This document shows positions 43,621-57,226 of a stretch of DNA of 64,000 nt, piece after piece (the first letter of the stretch is position 1; each line of letters opens with the position of its first letter). The notes under the pieces were generated by a model. The model was not told the DNA's origin. It worked only from the letters and a program-made list of their open reading frames with translations, and searched no databases. Source of the DNA: Eurosta solidaginis (taxonomy: Eukaryota > Arthropoda > Insecta > Diptera > Tephritidae); the NCBI RefSeq assembly GCF_040869045.1, contig NC_090321.1:137011689-137075688 (forward strand), in the 5' to 3' direction. The translations under genes and the position numbers were made by a program.

Positions 43621-46210
43621 AAACAGCGAGTCAAGCAGGGGTGTCCCATTTCGTTCACCACAATCGCTTTCTACATACATAATATCGTTTGCTCCAACAT
43701 GAAACACTTTTACTGAAATTGAGATATTGAACGAAACATGTTTTGTTCTGTACTTTGATTCCTTATACGCAAAAACTGTGGATACTGCCTCTCTCTTAAC
43801 GCAATATTTTGTTACAAAAACCTATTCAGGAGCCAGTAATCTACGGTTTTTTTATGTAGATTTTTTGTAGATATGTCCATTTCTGTAATAGGAAAAAAAG
43901 TCGAAAAAAAGCTGAGAATACTTTTGAAAAAAGCCATATCTGCGTAGATACAGTGTTTTTTAATTAGGAAAACACATTGCAAATTTCACTTGATTTGCAT
44001 TAAAAAGTGTAGATACTGCTGTTATTTTGTAGATACCCCACATGTTTTCATTGGGATTGACTGCAAAAATGTACATAAGTTTAAAAACCACTTATACCTA
44101 CTGCGGTCCTTAAAAAAAAATGTGGGTACCTGCATTTTTTTTTTTCCGAAGATTCAAATTCAAAATTTATTTAAACGTTTTTAAGTACACAGTTTTTAGA
44201 TGATTATGGTTTTCTTAAATAAAACCTTACAACTATAGTATTATAAGTGAGTTTGAAATATATGGATTACTAAAAATTAAAGTTGATAAAAGGAAAAAAA
44301 ATGCTGCTTAGGAGGCTTAGGATTTAGCTTAGAAAAAAAAACCTTGGTAAGTATCTTTTGCCTTGAAGTTAATAGCTATAAATATAATATGCATATAAAC
44401 ACTAGCTATAAAATACTATTCATAGATATAGTACGCAGTTAAACTATATGATAAACTGGGAGTTTTTTTAGATTGGAAATTAGTGGATTTTTAAATATAT
44501 CCACAACGACGTTTCAAATTTGTCAATTATTTTTTTCAATACGGTCCGAAAACGAGTTTTGATTTTTGTCTATATTTGTTGGGCCCAATTATTATTCACT
44601 TTTTTCTGGGAATCTTTTTGGCGCTTTTTCGGCCGAAGGTTTTAAGCAAAAAAAAACAAGGTTTTTTTTTCTTTTTTGATTGACTGATTTTTGTTTTTGT
44701 GTGTGCAACTTTGTAGTTGAAAAAATGTCACGGCAAATCAAACATCATTTTCAACAACTTATTTTTGTATGACTTGTATTTTTTCCATTGTAATGTATAT
44801 TAATTATTGACTGAAAAAATAACTTTAGCAATTGTGGCCTTATTTTCATTACTGACCTTAGATTTTTCGGTTTATTAACGGATACAGAAGTTTTTTGAAT
44901 ATATTGGGGTGTGATCTCTAAAAAGTAATTTTTGGGTCAAGTACAATTTCCAAGTTATTTAAAATATTAAATAATAAAAAGATTCGCATATGTAGTTTTA
45001 AAATTATCTTTATAAGAGCTATTATTAAAGGAATTTCTGTTTTTTATAATCAATTTTTATTGTAGCTGATAAGAGGGCATTTTCCATAATTTCCACGATA
45101 AGGTTTCTTGCGCCAAGATGGGACAAAATTGTACCGGAATTTTTCTAAATATTTTTTTGTAGAACTTAAAGCTTGCTTTGATTTATTTCTATTTTTTGTA
45201 TATATTATAGGGCAATAACATACACATTTAAATGCGAATAATTATTAAGATTACGCAGTTTTCAGCATAAATTTCAAATCATTTTATCGGTTTAAGCACT
45301 TTTTAAAACTTTTTTTGAAACTTCTCAATTTACAAGTGTGTTTTTTATTTTTTATTCGGTTTTAATTTCAAATATATTCCGATAGTAAGTGTAAAAATCT
45401 CAAAATTGATTTAAAACAAAAACCAAAAAAATATTCAAAAATATAAAATTTATAGACTCTTCTAGACTTAAAACAAAAACCATAAAGTTTAAAAAACTCT
45501 ATGAATAGAAATTTGAATACAATTATAGGCTTAAAAACAAAAACCCATAACTTTAAATTTTTTGGCTGAGATTTTTAAATTAAAGCACACTACTGTTGTT
45601 CGGAGTTACGTCCGGTTCGAAAACCTTGCCACTATCCATGTTTTTTTTTAAATGCTAGTGTTAACTTCCCCCGCAGCTCTGCGTACCCATTTTTCAAGGA
45701 GACTGGTCATATGCATATGTAGAAACAAAAAAGTTTTCAGATTTAGGCTTCAAACATTTAACAGTGTATGCACGGTTCCCACACCATTCTTTCATTTGTG
45801 GACAAAATTTCAAAGAAAAAAAAGGACCAACTCTCAAAAAAAAAGTACCAAATGCTTGTGGCATTTTACTAGAATACAAACAGTTAGGCAATTCACCAGA
45901 GTGTCGAATTGGGTGTTGCCATTTTTAGCTTTTTTCAAGCTAAACATGTTTTAAGCTGGCTTGAGGTCCCGTGGATCATAAAATTAAAAACGCAAGTTTT
46001 ATTTGTTTTATTCCCAATATATTTCGATCACACACGGTAAAATTTTTGAAGCTAGATTTAGCTTTTTTTCTCCATTTAGCTTGAGAAATTCCGATTTAGC
46101 TTTAAGTTTTTTTCAGTTTTTTTTTCAAAAAATTGTTTTAGCCCCTTTTAGCTTCTTTTTAAAAATATAAAAAAGTCTAGATTCAATTTTAAGAACATTG
46201 AAATTATAAC

Positions 46211-49042
46211 TTTGTCGCCAAGTATTGGCGTTCACGCCTGTGGACGAACGTCTCGCCGCTATCCGAACAAAAGAAAATTTTTTTTATATATCATTCATCT
46301 GAGCCCATGCGCCGACAGAGGAGAAAGACAACGCACAATTAGAAACGCACATACGAGCGCTGCCCCCGTCATCATATACAAGCCGTGCTTGGCGACTTTA
46401 ACGCCAGGGGTGGGCAAAAGAAGGTGTTTTTTGGCCCTACAGTCGGAAAGTTTCAGCCTACACAATGAAAACTTCTCCTAACGGACTGAGGCTGATTGAC
46501 TTTGCCGGTGCTCGAAACATGGTCATATCCAGCACGAGGTTCATGCATAAAAAGATACATCAAGCTACATGGCTGTCTCCTGATCGAAGTACTCTCAATC
46601 AGATCGATCACGTTTGTGATATACGGACGGCATGCCTCCAGTGTTTTAGATGTTCGCACGATCCATGGACCTAACATCGACTCGGACCATTATCTCGTTG
46701 CAGCCAAAATACGCACCCCGCCTCAACGCGGCTAAAAACCAAGGAACAAAAAACACAAGGAAAGCTGGACGTCGAAAAGCTGCAATCGCAACAGACTGCC
46801 AATGATTTTCGCAACTCGACTCTCACACATGCTCTCTGAGAGCACAACTCAGCCTGATGGAATACAAGAGCAGTGGGAGCATATCTCCAAAGCACTTCGT
46901 ACTGCCGCCGAGGAAAAAATTGGTTATCGGCGGCCACGGGAAAAAACAACTCGTGCGATGAAGAATGCCGCCTTGCAACCGAAAGAAAAATATGCTGCCT
47001 ACAGGGCTACGCTAAAAGCGAGCGCAACAAGAGGAACGTGTGAACCGCTACCGCGAGTTAAAAAAGGGAAGCCGGACCCCTTTTTCAGGAAGCAAAAAAA
47101 CCAGAGGCAGAAAGACGTGAGTGCGAGGTGCTTGAGCTGCTAGCCACCAGGAATAACGGCCGAAAATTTTACCAAAAAATTCGGCGGACAGACGGAAGTT
47201 TTTTAAGACCAGGGAAAACTCCTGTAATACGGCGGGCGAGGAGTTGGTAAGGCGCCTGCATCAGCTTCTTCGCAAAATATGGGCGGACGAGTGCACGCCC
47301 GACGATTGGAATCTAAGTATTGTTTGCCCAGTCCACAAGAAGGGGGGATACTGCAAACTGCACCAACTATCGCGGAATTAGCCTTCTAAATATCGCATAT
47401 AAGGTCCTGTCAAGTGTATTGTGCGAAAAGAGTGAAGCCCACCGTGATTCAATTGATTGGACCTTATCAGTGCGGCTTGAGAAACTGGTAAATCTACCAT
47501 CGGCCAGATTTTTCACAACGCGCCAAATCCTGGAAAAAAAACTCGCGAAAAAAAGAATCGGACACGCATCACCTCTTCGTCGATTTTAAAGCCGCCTTCA
47601 ACAACACGAAAAAGGAGCTACCTATATGCCGCTATGTCTGAATTTGGTTTACCCGCAAAAACTTATACGGCTGTGCAAAATGGACGTTAAGTAAACACCA
47701 TCAGCTCAGTCAGAATTGGGAAGGACCTATCCGAGCCGTTCGAAAACTAAACGAGGTTTTCAGACAGGGTGACCCCCCTATCGTGCGATTTTCTTTAATT
47801 TGATGCTTGAGGAAAATTATACTAGCTGCAGAAACTTAACCACTCTGGAATAATATTCTATAAAAGCGTGAAATTACTGGCGTATGCTGATGGACATTGA
47901 TATCATCGGCCTAAACACCCCGCGTCGTTAGTTCTGCTTACTCCAAACTGGAAAAAAGAAGCGGCAAAGATGGGCTTGATGGTGAATGAGGGACAAAAAC
48001 GAAGTACCTGCTGACATCGAGCAAAAAAGTCAGCGCATATGCGCCTTGGCATCCACGCTACTGGTGGCAGCCATAATTTCGAAATAGTAAAAATACTTCG
48101 TTTATTTGGGAACTAGCATCAACCACTAACAACAACATCAGCTCTGAAATCCAGCGAAGAATCACTCTTGCCAATAAAATGCTACTTTGGACTAGGTAGG
48201 CAATTGAAAAAGTAAAGTCCCTCTCTCGGCAAAACGAAAAATCATACTCTACAAGGTCACTTCTCGTACCCGTCCTGCTATATGGTGCAGAAGGATGGAC
48301 CATGACAACAGCAGATGAAGCGGCTCTGGGAGTGTTTCGAGAGAAAAGTTCTTCGAAAAGATTTATGGACTTATACGCGTTGGCGATGGCCAGTACCGAA
48401 GAAGATTTTAATGATGTGCATGAACCATACGAGCTATACGCAGACATCAAACATTAAAATAAAAAATAAATAAATGTAAGGCGCGATAACCTCCGAAGAG
48501 ATTTTTGGGCCGAGCTCCTTTTTAATTTTTTCCTACAAATTGGCGGTACGGGACCTACTTGTTTTTATGCCGACTCCGAAACGGGCAATCTGCGAGGCAG
48601 ACGAGTTTTCACTGAGAGCTTTTTCACGGCAGAAATACACTCGGAGTGCTTGCCAAAACACTGCCGAGGGGCGACCCCCGCTTAGAAAAAATTTTTCTTC
48701 TAATTGAAAAAACCTTATTTCTAAAATTTTTGATGTTGCTTTGCCCGGGTGTGAAACTCGAATTAAAAACGCAGCGGCTGCGCTGGCTAGGCCATGTTAT
48801 GCGAATGAAAGATGACGATCCGGCCAAGAAAGTGTTTTCTATCGGAACCCGCCTATGGAAGCAGAGGTAGAGGGCGGCCCCCAGTCCGTTGGAAGGACCA
48901 GGTGAAAAAAACAATTTAAAACTCCCTTGGTGTGACCAATTTTGCCGCCGGTTGGCAGAGAGAAGGAGCGACTAGCGCTCCTTGTTGGACGGCCCATAAC
49001 CGTTTTAAGCGGTTAAGCGCCAATTAAGTAAGTAAAGTAAGA
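46211..49042 (+). pseudogene. RTE LINE, inflated duplicate of 53,987-56,729
   Basis: This is the same insertion as at 53,987-56,729, with the same deletion and the same nested SINE, but with many extra frameshifts from added single bases. The added frameshifts are not biological evidence of decay. Read the other copy instead. Confidence 0.85.
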
Positions 49043-49411
49043 ATGATCTTGGACTAGGACGTAGAAAAATTTGAGGGGGCTAAAGGAACAGATAATGAAT
49101 GCTATCATTATGGTAGGGCAGAAAATCAAGGCTTAGTAAACTTTATTAATGTAAACATCAACCTAATGTCGTTTTTCGTTCCGTGTGTTTTGCCACTCGA
49201 TTCGATTGGCCTGTTTTCATCTGCTTCGAAATTACTTTTCGAACGAAAATTTAATGTTTGATTTCAGAAACATTCAACAGATTTTTCTAAGGTCCCGCAT
49301 GTAAACAGAAGAACTATGCAATGATATGTAAGGCATAAGATCAATACGAAATAAGCCTTAAGTAAGGGAATTAATTATAAGCCATAAGGTAGAATATAAC
49401 AAATCTATATA

Positions 49412-49562
49412 TGTGACCCGGTCTATGAAAAAGGTGGCTTATGACTCAAAAATAGAAATTGCGAGAAACAGCTGTTAAATATAAACAATGCATTTCTTCA
49501 GGACGTTTGAGCTCTTCTTTTTTTTTGAGTCATAAGCAACGTTTTTCATAGACCGGGTCACA
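49412..49562. mobile_element. Palindromic MITE, inflated duplicate of 57,080-57,226
   Basis: This is the same element as at 57,080-57,226, lengthened by four single-base additions. It belongs to the probable artefact block. Confidence 0.85.
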
Positions 49563-51323
49563 TATATAAAAAATCAAAATCCTGTGCGTATGTGTGTTAG
49601 CTGTGGAAAACGTATTTCCCACACTTCAATCATCACCAAATTTTGGGCTATAGGTTCCTTCTATTAACAAGAAGGTTTTAGGCTAAAAATAATTTCGATA
49701 TATAAAAGGGCCGTGCCACCCTCCCATACCAAATGGAATTTTTTGGTACTGCATAACTCTGAAGGTATACATGCCAGAACATTGAAATTCCAGTGAGGAG
49801 TTACATGAGGTCAATCCCTAACACCTCCAAGAAAAATGTGGAATTAGGAAAAAAGGGGGCGTGGCACCTCCAATACAAATGGAATATATCACACTGCATG
49901 TCTCTGGATGTAGTAATGGTAGGATAATGAAAATTGGTAAGGAGCTATATGACGTTATGTCCCCACCGTTTAAGTAAACACCTCAAGTAAAATGTGGAAT
50001 TTGAAAAAAATGGGCGTGGCTTGGGTTTATTTTAACACCTAAAGTTTGACTGCATTGTTGAGTTTGGCTTGTTATTCCTGTTGGGACGTTGAATAAATAT
50101 GCCGCCGTTAAAAAAAAATTGCTAGCTTCAGTCTATCTACATCTCTATATATAAACAAGTAAGGAAGGCTAAGTTCGGGTGTAACCGAACATTACATACT
50201 CAGTTGAGAGCTATGGAGACAAAAAAAAGGAAAATCACCATGTAGGAAAAATGAACCTAGGGTAACCCTGGAATGTGGTTGTATGACATGTGTAATCAAA
50301 TGGAAGGTATTAAAGAGTATTTTAAGAGAGAGTAGGCCATAGTTTCTATGGATGGATGCCATTTAGGGATATCACCATAAAGGTGGACCAGGGGTGTCTC
50401 TAGAATGTGTTTTGTACGATATGGGAATCAAATAAAAGGTGTTTACTGAGCATTTTAAGAGGGAGTGGGGCATTAGGTCTATAGAGGGGACGCCTTTTCG
50501 AGATATCGCCCATTAGGGGTGGGCCAGGGGTGACTCTAGAATGTTTGTACGATATGGGTATCAAACGAAAAAGTGTTTACTGAGCATTTTAAGAGGGAGT
50601 GGGCATTAGGTCTATAGGTGGACGCCTTTTCGAAATGTCGCCATTAGGGTGGGCCAGGGGTGGACTCTAGAATGTGTTTTGTATGATATGGGTATCAAAT
50701 GAAAAGATGGTAATGAGTATTTTAAAAGGGGAGTAATCCTTAGTTTCTATAGGTGGACGCCTTTTTCGAGATATCGCCATAAAGGTGGACCAAGGGTGAC
50801 TCTAGAAATGTTTTGTACGATATGGGTTATCAAACGAAAGGTGTTACTGAGCATTTTTAAGACGGAGTGGGCATGAGGGTCTATAGGTGGACGCCCCTTT
50901 CGAGATATCGTCCATTAGGGTGGGGCCAGGGGTGACTCTAGAATGTGTTTTTGTACGATATGGGTATCAAACGAAAAGTGTTACTGAGCATTTTAAGAGG
51001 GAGTGGGCATTAGGTTCTATAGGTGGACGCCTTTTCGAGATATCGCCATTAGGGTGGGCCAGGGGTGACTCTAGAATGTGTTTTGTACGATATGGGTATC
51101 AAATGAAAGGTGGTAATGAGTATTTTAATAGGGAGTAATCCTTAGTTCTATAGGTGGACGCCTTTTCGAGATATCGCCATATAGGTGGGACCAAGGGTGA
51201 CTCTAGAATGTTTTGTACGATATGGGTAATCAAACGAAAGGTGTTACTGAGCATTCTAAGAGGGAGTGGGGCATTAGGTCTATAGGTGGACGCCTTTTTC
51301 GAGATATCGCCATTAGGGTGGGC

Positions 51324-51423
51324 NNNNNNNNNNNNNNNNNNNNNNNNNNNNNNNNNNNNNNNNNNNNNNNNNNNNNNNNNNNNNNNNNNNNNNNNNNNNN
51401 NNNNNNNNNNNNNNNNNNNNNNN
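51324..51423. other. Assembly gap of 100 N
   Basis: There are exactly 100 unknown bases. Both sides belong to copies of the same block in different registers: the satellite on the left and the Jockey 3' end on the right. The contigs probably should have been merged here. Confidence 0.99.
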
Positions 51424-51520
51424 ATCTCCCTATGGTTCTGAGGAAACTAACAGCTGACAGTTTCCTTAGATTCCAGTGGGGCGAAGCACTGTTAACACAA
51501 CAACAATATAATAATTAAAA
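51424..51520 (+). mobile_element. Jockey LINE 3' end
   Basis: This is the same as 43,523-43,620: the last codons of the Jockey ORF2 and a short tail ending near AACAACAATATAATAATTAAAA. The upstream part is only present before 43,523. Confidence 0.75.
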
Positions 51521-53986
51521 CAGCGAGTCAAGCAGGGTGTCCATTTCGTTCACCACAATCGCTTCTACATACATAATATCGTTGCTCCAACATGAACACT
51601 TTACTGAAATTGAGATATTGAACGAAACATGTTTGTTCTGTACTTTGATTCCTTATACGCAAAACTGTGGATACTGCTCTCTCTTAACGCAATATTTGTT
51701 ACAAAACCTATTCAGGAGCAGTATCTACGGTTTTTTATGTAGATTTTTGTAGATATGTCATTTCTGTAATAGGAAAAAAGTCGAAAAAAGCTGAGAATAC
51801 TTTTGAAAAAGCCATATCTGCGTAGATACAGTGTTTTTAATTAGGAAACACATTGCAATTTCACTTGATTTGCATTAAAAAGTGTAGATACTGCTGTTAT
51901 TTTGTAGATACCCACATGTTTCATTGGGATTGACTGCAAAAATGTACATAAGTTTAAAACCACTATACCTACTGCGGTCCTTAAAAAAAATGTGGGTACC
52001 TGCATTTTTTTTTCCGAAGATTCAAATTCAAATTTATTTAAACGTTTTAAGTACACAGTTTTAGATGATATGGTTTCTTAAATAAACCTTACAACTATAG
52101 TATTATAAGTGAGTTGAAATATATGGATTACTAAAAATTAAAGTTGATAAAAGGAAAAAAATGCTGCTTAGGAGGCTTAGGATTTAGCTTAGAAAAAAAA
52201 CCTTGGTAAGTATCTTTTGCCTTGAAGTTAATAGCTATAAATATAATATGCATATAACACTAGCTATAAATACTATTCATAGATATAGTACGCAGTTAAA
52301 CTATATGATAAACTGGGAGTTTTTTAGATTGGAAATTAGTGGATTTTTAAATATATCACAACGACGTTCAAATTTGTCAATTATTTTTTCAATACGGTCC
52401 GAAACGAGTTTGATTTTGTCTATATTTGTTGGGCCAATTATTATTCACTTTTTTCTGGGAATCTTTTGGCGCTTTTCGGCCGAAGGTTTTAAGCAAAAAA
52501 ACAAGGTTTTTTTCTTTTTTGATTGACTGATTTTGTTTTGTGTGTGCAACTTTGTAGTTGAAAAATGTCACGGCAAATCAAACATCATTTTCAACAACTT
52601 ATTTTGTATGACTTGTATTTTTCCATTGTATGTATATAATTATTGACTGAAAAATAACTTTAGCAATTGTGGCCTTATTTTCATTACTGACCTTAGATTT
52701 TCGGTTTATTAACGGATACAGAAGTTTTTGAATATATTGGGTGTGATCTCTAAAAAGTAATTTTGGGTCAAGTACAATTCCAAGTTATTTAAATATTAAA
52801 TAATAAAAAGATTCGCATATGTAGTTTAAATTATCTTTATAAGAGCTATTATTAAAGAATTTCTGTTTTTATAATCAATTTTATGTAGCTGATAAGAGGG
52901 CATTTCCATAATTTCCACGATAAGGTTCTTGCGCCAAGATGGACAAATTGTACCGGAATTTTCTAAATATTTTTTGTAGAACTTAAAGCTTGCTTTGATT
53001 TATTTCTATTTTTGTATATATTATAGGGCATAACATACACATTTAAATGCGAATAATTATTAAGATTACGCAGTTTCAGCATAAATTTCAAATCATTTAT
53101 CGGTTTAAGCACTTTTTAAAACTTTTTTGAAACTTCTCAATTTACAAGTGTGTTTTTATTTTTATTCGGTTTTAATTTCAAATATATTCCGATAGTAAGT
53201 GTAAAATCTCAAAATTGATTTAAAACAAAACCAAAAAATATTCAAAAATATAAAATTTATAGACTCTTCTAGACTTAAAACAAAACCATAAAGTTTAAAA
53301 ACTCTATGAATAGAAATTTGAATACAATTATAGGCTTAAAACAAAACCCATAACTTTAAATTTTTGGCTGAGATTTTTAAATTAAAGCACACTACTGTTG
53401 TTCGGAGTACGTCGGTTCGAAACCTTGCCACTATCCATGTTTTTTTTAAATGCTAGTGTTAACTTCCCCGCAGCTCTGCGTACCCATTTTCAAGGAGACT
53501 GGTCATATGCATATGTAGAACAAAAAAGTTTCAGATTTAGGCTCAAACATTTAACAGTGTATGCACGGTTCCCACACCATTCTTTCATTTGTGGACAAAT
53601 TTCAAAGAAAAAAAGGACCAACTCTCAAAAAAAAGTACCAAATGCTTGTGGCATTTTACTAGAATACAAACAGTTAGGCAATTCACCAGAGTGTCGAATT
53701 GGGTGTTGCCATTTTAGCTTTTTTCAAGCTAAACATGTTTTAAGCTGGCTTGAGGTCCGTGGATCATAAATTAAAACGCAAGTTTTATTTGTTTTATTCC
53801 CAATATATTTCGATCACACACGGTAAATTTTTGAAGCTAGATTTAGCTTTTTTCTCCATTTAGCTTGAGAAATTCCGATTTAGCTTTAAGTTTTTTCAGT
53901 TTTTTTCAAAAATTGTTTAGCCCTTTTAGCTTCTTTTTAAAATATAAAAAAGTCTAGATTCAATTTTAAGAACATTGAATTATAAC
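51521..53986. other. AT-rich stretch, no gene
   Basis: The 2.5 kb has no coding similarity. There are repeated TTTAGCTT motifs near 53,715-53,935, and many A and T runs. It is single copy apart from the artefact duplicate at 43,620-46,210. It may be genuine intron. Confidence 0.5.
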
Positions 53987-54158
53987 TTTGTCGCCAAGTA
54001 TTGGCGTTCACGCCTGTGGACGAACGTCTCGCCGCTATCCGAACAAAAGAAAATTTTTTTATATATCATTCATCTGAGCCCATGCGCCGACAGAGGAGAA
54101 AGACAACGCACAATTAGAACGCACATACGAGCGCTGCCCCCGTCATCATATACAAGCC

Positions 54159-56713
54159 GTGCTTGGCGACTTTAACGCCAGGGTGGGCAAAGAAGGTGTT
54201 TTTGGCCCTACAGTCGGAAAGTTCAGCCTACACAATGAAACTTCTCCTAACGGACTGAGGCTGATTGACTTTGCCGGTGCTCGAAACATGGTCATATCCA
54301 GCACGAGGTTCATGCATAAAAAGATACATCAAGCTACATGGCTGTCTCCTGATCGAAGTACTCTCAATCAGATCGATCACGTTGTGATATACGGACGGCA
54401 TGCCTCCAGTGTTTTAGATGTTCGCACGATCCATGGACCTAACATCGACTCGGACCATTATGTTGCAGCCAAAATACGCACCCGCCTCAACGCGGCTAAA
54501 ACCAAGGAACAAAAAACACAAGGAAAGCTGGACGTCGAAAAGCTGCAATCGCAACAGACTGCCAATGATTTCGCAACTCGACTCTCACACATGCTCTCTG
54601 AGAGCACAACTCAGCCTGATGGAATACAAGAGCAGTGGGAGCATATCTCCAAAGCACTTCGTACTGCCGCCGAGGAAAAAATTGGTTATCGGCGGCCACG
54701 GAAAAACAACTCGTGCGATGAAGAATGCCGCCTTGCAACCGAAAGAAAATATGCTGCCTACAGGGCTACGCTAAAAGCGAGCGCAACAAGAGGAACGTGT
54801 GAACGCTACCGCGAGTTAAAAAGGGAAGCCGGACCCCTTTTCAGGAAGCAAAAACCAGAGGCAGAAAGACGTGAGTGCGAGGTGCTTGAGCTGCTAGCCA
54901 CCAGGAATAACGGCCGAAAATTTTACCAAAAAATTCGGCGACAGACGGAAGTTTTTAAGACCAGGGAAAACTCCTGTAATACGGCGGCGAGGAGTTGGTA
55001 AGGCGCCTGCATCAGCTTCTTCGCAAAATATGGGCGGACGAGTGCACGCCCGACGATTGGAATCTAAGTATTGTTTGCCCAGTCCACAAGAAGGGGGATA
55101 CTGCAAACTGCACCAACTATCGCGGAATTAGCCTTCTAAATATCGCATATAAGGTCCTGTCAAGTGTATTGTGCGAAAGAGTGAAGCCCACCGTGATTCA
55201 ATTGATTGGACCTTATCAGTGCGGCTTGAGAACTGGTAAATCTACCATCGGCCAGATTTTCACAACGCGCCAAATCCTGGAAAAAACTCGCGAAAAAGAA
55301 TCGACACGCATCACCTCTTCGTCGATTTTAAAGCCGCCTTCAACAACACGAAAAGGAGCTACCTATATGCCGCTATGTCTGAATTTGGTTTACCCGCAAA
55401 ACTTATACGGCTGTGCAAAATGACGTTAAGTAACACCATCAGCTCAGTCAGAATTGGGAAGGACCTATCCGAGCCGTTCGAAACTAAACGAGGTTTCAGA
55501 CAGGGTGACCCCCTATCGTGCGATTTCTTTAATTTGATGCTTGAGGAAATTATACTAGCTGCAGAACTTAACCACTCTGGAATAATATTCTATAAAAGCG
55601 TGAAATTACTGGCGTATGCTGATGACATTGATATCATCGGCCTAAACACCCGCGTCGTTAGTTCTGCTTACTCCAAACTGGAAAAAGAAGCGGCAAAGAT
55701 GGGCTTGATGGTGAATGAGGACAAAACGAAGTACCTGCTGACATCGAGCAAAAAGTCAGCGCATATGCGCCTTGGCATCCACGCTACTGGTGGCAGCCAT
55801 AATTTCGAAATAGTAAAATACTTCGTTTATTTGGGAACTAGCATCAACACTAACAACAACATCAGCTCTGAAATCCAGCGAAGAATCACTCTTGCCAATA
55901 AATGCTACTTTGGACTAGGTAGGCAATTGAAAAGTAAAGTCCTCTCTCGGCAAACGAAAATCATACTCTACAAGTCACTTCTCGTACCCGTCCTGCTATA
56001 TGGTGCAGAAGGATGGACCATGACAACAGCAGATGAAGCGGCTCTGGGAGTGTTCGAGAGAAAAGTTCTTCGAAAGATTTATGGACTTATACGCGTTGGC
56101 GATGGCCAGTACCGAAGAAGATTTAATGATGTGCATGAACCATACGAGCTATACGCAGACATCAACATTAAAATAAAAATAAATAAATGTAAGGCGCGAT
56201 AACCTCCGAAGAGATTTTGGGCCGAGCTCCTTTTAATTTTTCCTACAAATTGGCGGTACGGGACCTACTTGTTTTATGCCGACTCCGAACGGCATCTGCG
56301 AGGCAGACGAGTTTTCACTGAGAGCTTTTCACGGCAGAAATACACTCGGAGTGCTTGCCAAACACTGCCGAGGGGCGACCCCGCTTAGAAAAATTTTCTT
56401 CTAATTGAAAAACCTTATTTCTAAAATTTTGATGTTGCTTTGCCCGGGTGTGAACTCGAATTAAAACGCAGCGGCTGCGCTGGCTAGGCCATGTTATGCG
56501 AATGAAAGATGACGATCCGGCCAAGAAAGTGTTTCTATCGGAACCCGCCTATGGAAGCAGAGGTAGAGGGCGGCCCCCAGTCCGTTGGAAGGACCAGGTG
56601 AAAAACAATTTAAACTCCCTTGGTGTGACCAATTTGCGCCGGTTGGCAGAGAGAAGGAGCGACTAGCGCTCCTTGTTGGACGGCCATAACCGTTTAAGCG
56701 GTTAAGCGCCAAT
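54159..56713 (+). pseudogene. RTE LINE, endonuclease and reverse transcriptase
   Basis: A 280-codon frame (54,159-55,001) has [37 protein letters not shown] and the linker with ERYRELKREAG. The RT continues in shifted frames (54,995-55,423 and 55,375-56,202). It has NYRGISLLNIAYKVLS, QCGLRTGKSTIGQIF, RGFRQGDPLSCDFFN, an intact LAYADDIDIIG and FVYLGTSINTNNNIS. The C-terminus (RLRWLGHVMRMKDD) resumes after the SINE at 56,460. The catalytic YADD is kept here, unlike in the copy at 34-37 kb. The deletion and frameshifts still make it inactive. Confidence 0.9.
56174..56459 (-). mobile_element. tRNA-derived SINE, head-truncated, inside the RTE LINE
   Basis: The body matches the SINEs at 26.4-27.2 kb (for example AAGGCGCGATAACCTCCGAA). 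The tRNA-like head is cut, and only part of the B-box arm remains next to 56,459. ATTAAAA on both sides (56,167-56,173 and 56,460-56,466) is a 7-bp TSD. Confidence 0.85.
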
Positions 56714-57079
56714 TAAGTAAGTAAGTAAGAATGATCTTGGACTAGACGTAGAAAATTTGAGGGCTAAGGAACAGATAATGAATGCTATCATTATGGTAGG
56801 CAGAAATCAAGGCTTAGTAACTTTATTAATGTAACATCAACCTAATGTCGTTTTCGTTCCGTGTGTTTGCCACTCGATTCGATTGGCTGTTTCATCTGCT
56901 TCGAAATTACTTTCGAACGAAATTTAATGTTTGATTTCAGAAACATTCAACAGATTTTCTAAGTCCGCATGTAAACAGAAGAACTATGCAATGATATGTA
57001 AGGCATAAGATCAATACGAAATAAGCCTTAAGTAAGGAATTATTATAAGCCATAAGGTAGAATATAACAAATCTATATA

Positions 57080-57226
57080 TGTGACCCGGTCTATGAAAAG
57101 GTGGCTTATGACTCAAAATAGAAATTGCGAGAAACAGCTGTTAAATATAAACAATGCATTTCTTCAGGACGTTTGAGCTCTTCTTTTTTTTGAGTCATAA
57201 GCAACGTTTTCATAGACCGGGTCACA
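57080..57226. mobile_element. Palindromic MITE, 147 bp, about 40-bp TIRs
   Basis: Both ends read TGTGACCCGGTCTATGAAAA inwards and remain complementary to about CTTATGACTCAAAA. The element is flanked by TATATA on both sides, which suits a TA target. The interior is only about 65 bp. No coding sequence is present. A Tc1/mariner-type origin fits the TA target, but the superfamily is not proven. Confidence 0.85.

Larger units (their letters stand above)
43523..51323. other. Homopolymer-inflated duplicate of 51,424-58,932 (probable assembly artefact)
   Basis: This 7,801-nt block repeats the 7,509-nt block after the N gap in the same order and orientation. The differences are almost all one-base additions, mostly in homopolymers (GGTTTCTG for GGTTCTG, CAGGGGTGTCCCATT for CAGGGTGTCCATT, TTTTTTTTTGAG for TTTTTTTTGAG). 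This is the error profile of uncorrected long reads used to fill a gap. It contains inflated copies of an RTE LINE (46,211-49,042), a SINE (about 48,465-48,765), a MITE (49,412-49,562) and the satellite (50,160-51,323). These should not be counted as separate loci. Confidence 0.92.
53987..56729 (+). mobile_element. RTE-type LINE, 5'-truncated, with internal deletion and nested SINE
   Basis: This copy starts inside the endonuclease (CRQVLAFTPVDERLAAIRTK in one frame) and ends with the family tail AATTAAGTAAGTAAGTAAG. About 240 bp between the linker and the RT (after RENSC) are deleted relative to the copy at 34-37 kb. A SINE lies at 56,174-56,459. No clear TSD is visible. Confidence 0.9.

Noticed and set aside
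46211..49042. A second independent RTE LINE and SINE insertion
   Set aside because: It has the same truncation, internal deletion, SINE and TSD as 53,987-56,729 and differs almost only by single-base additions, so it is counted as the same locus in a faulty assembly.
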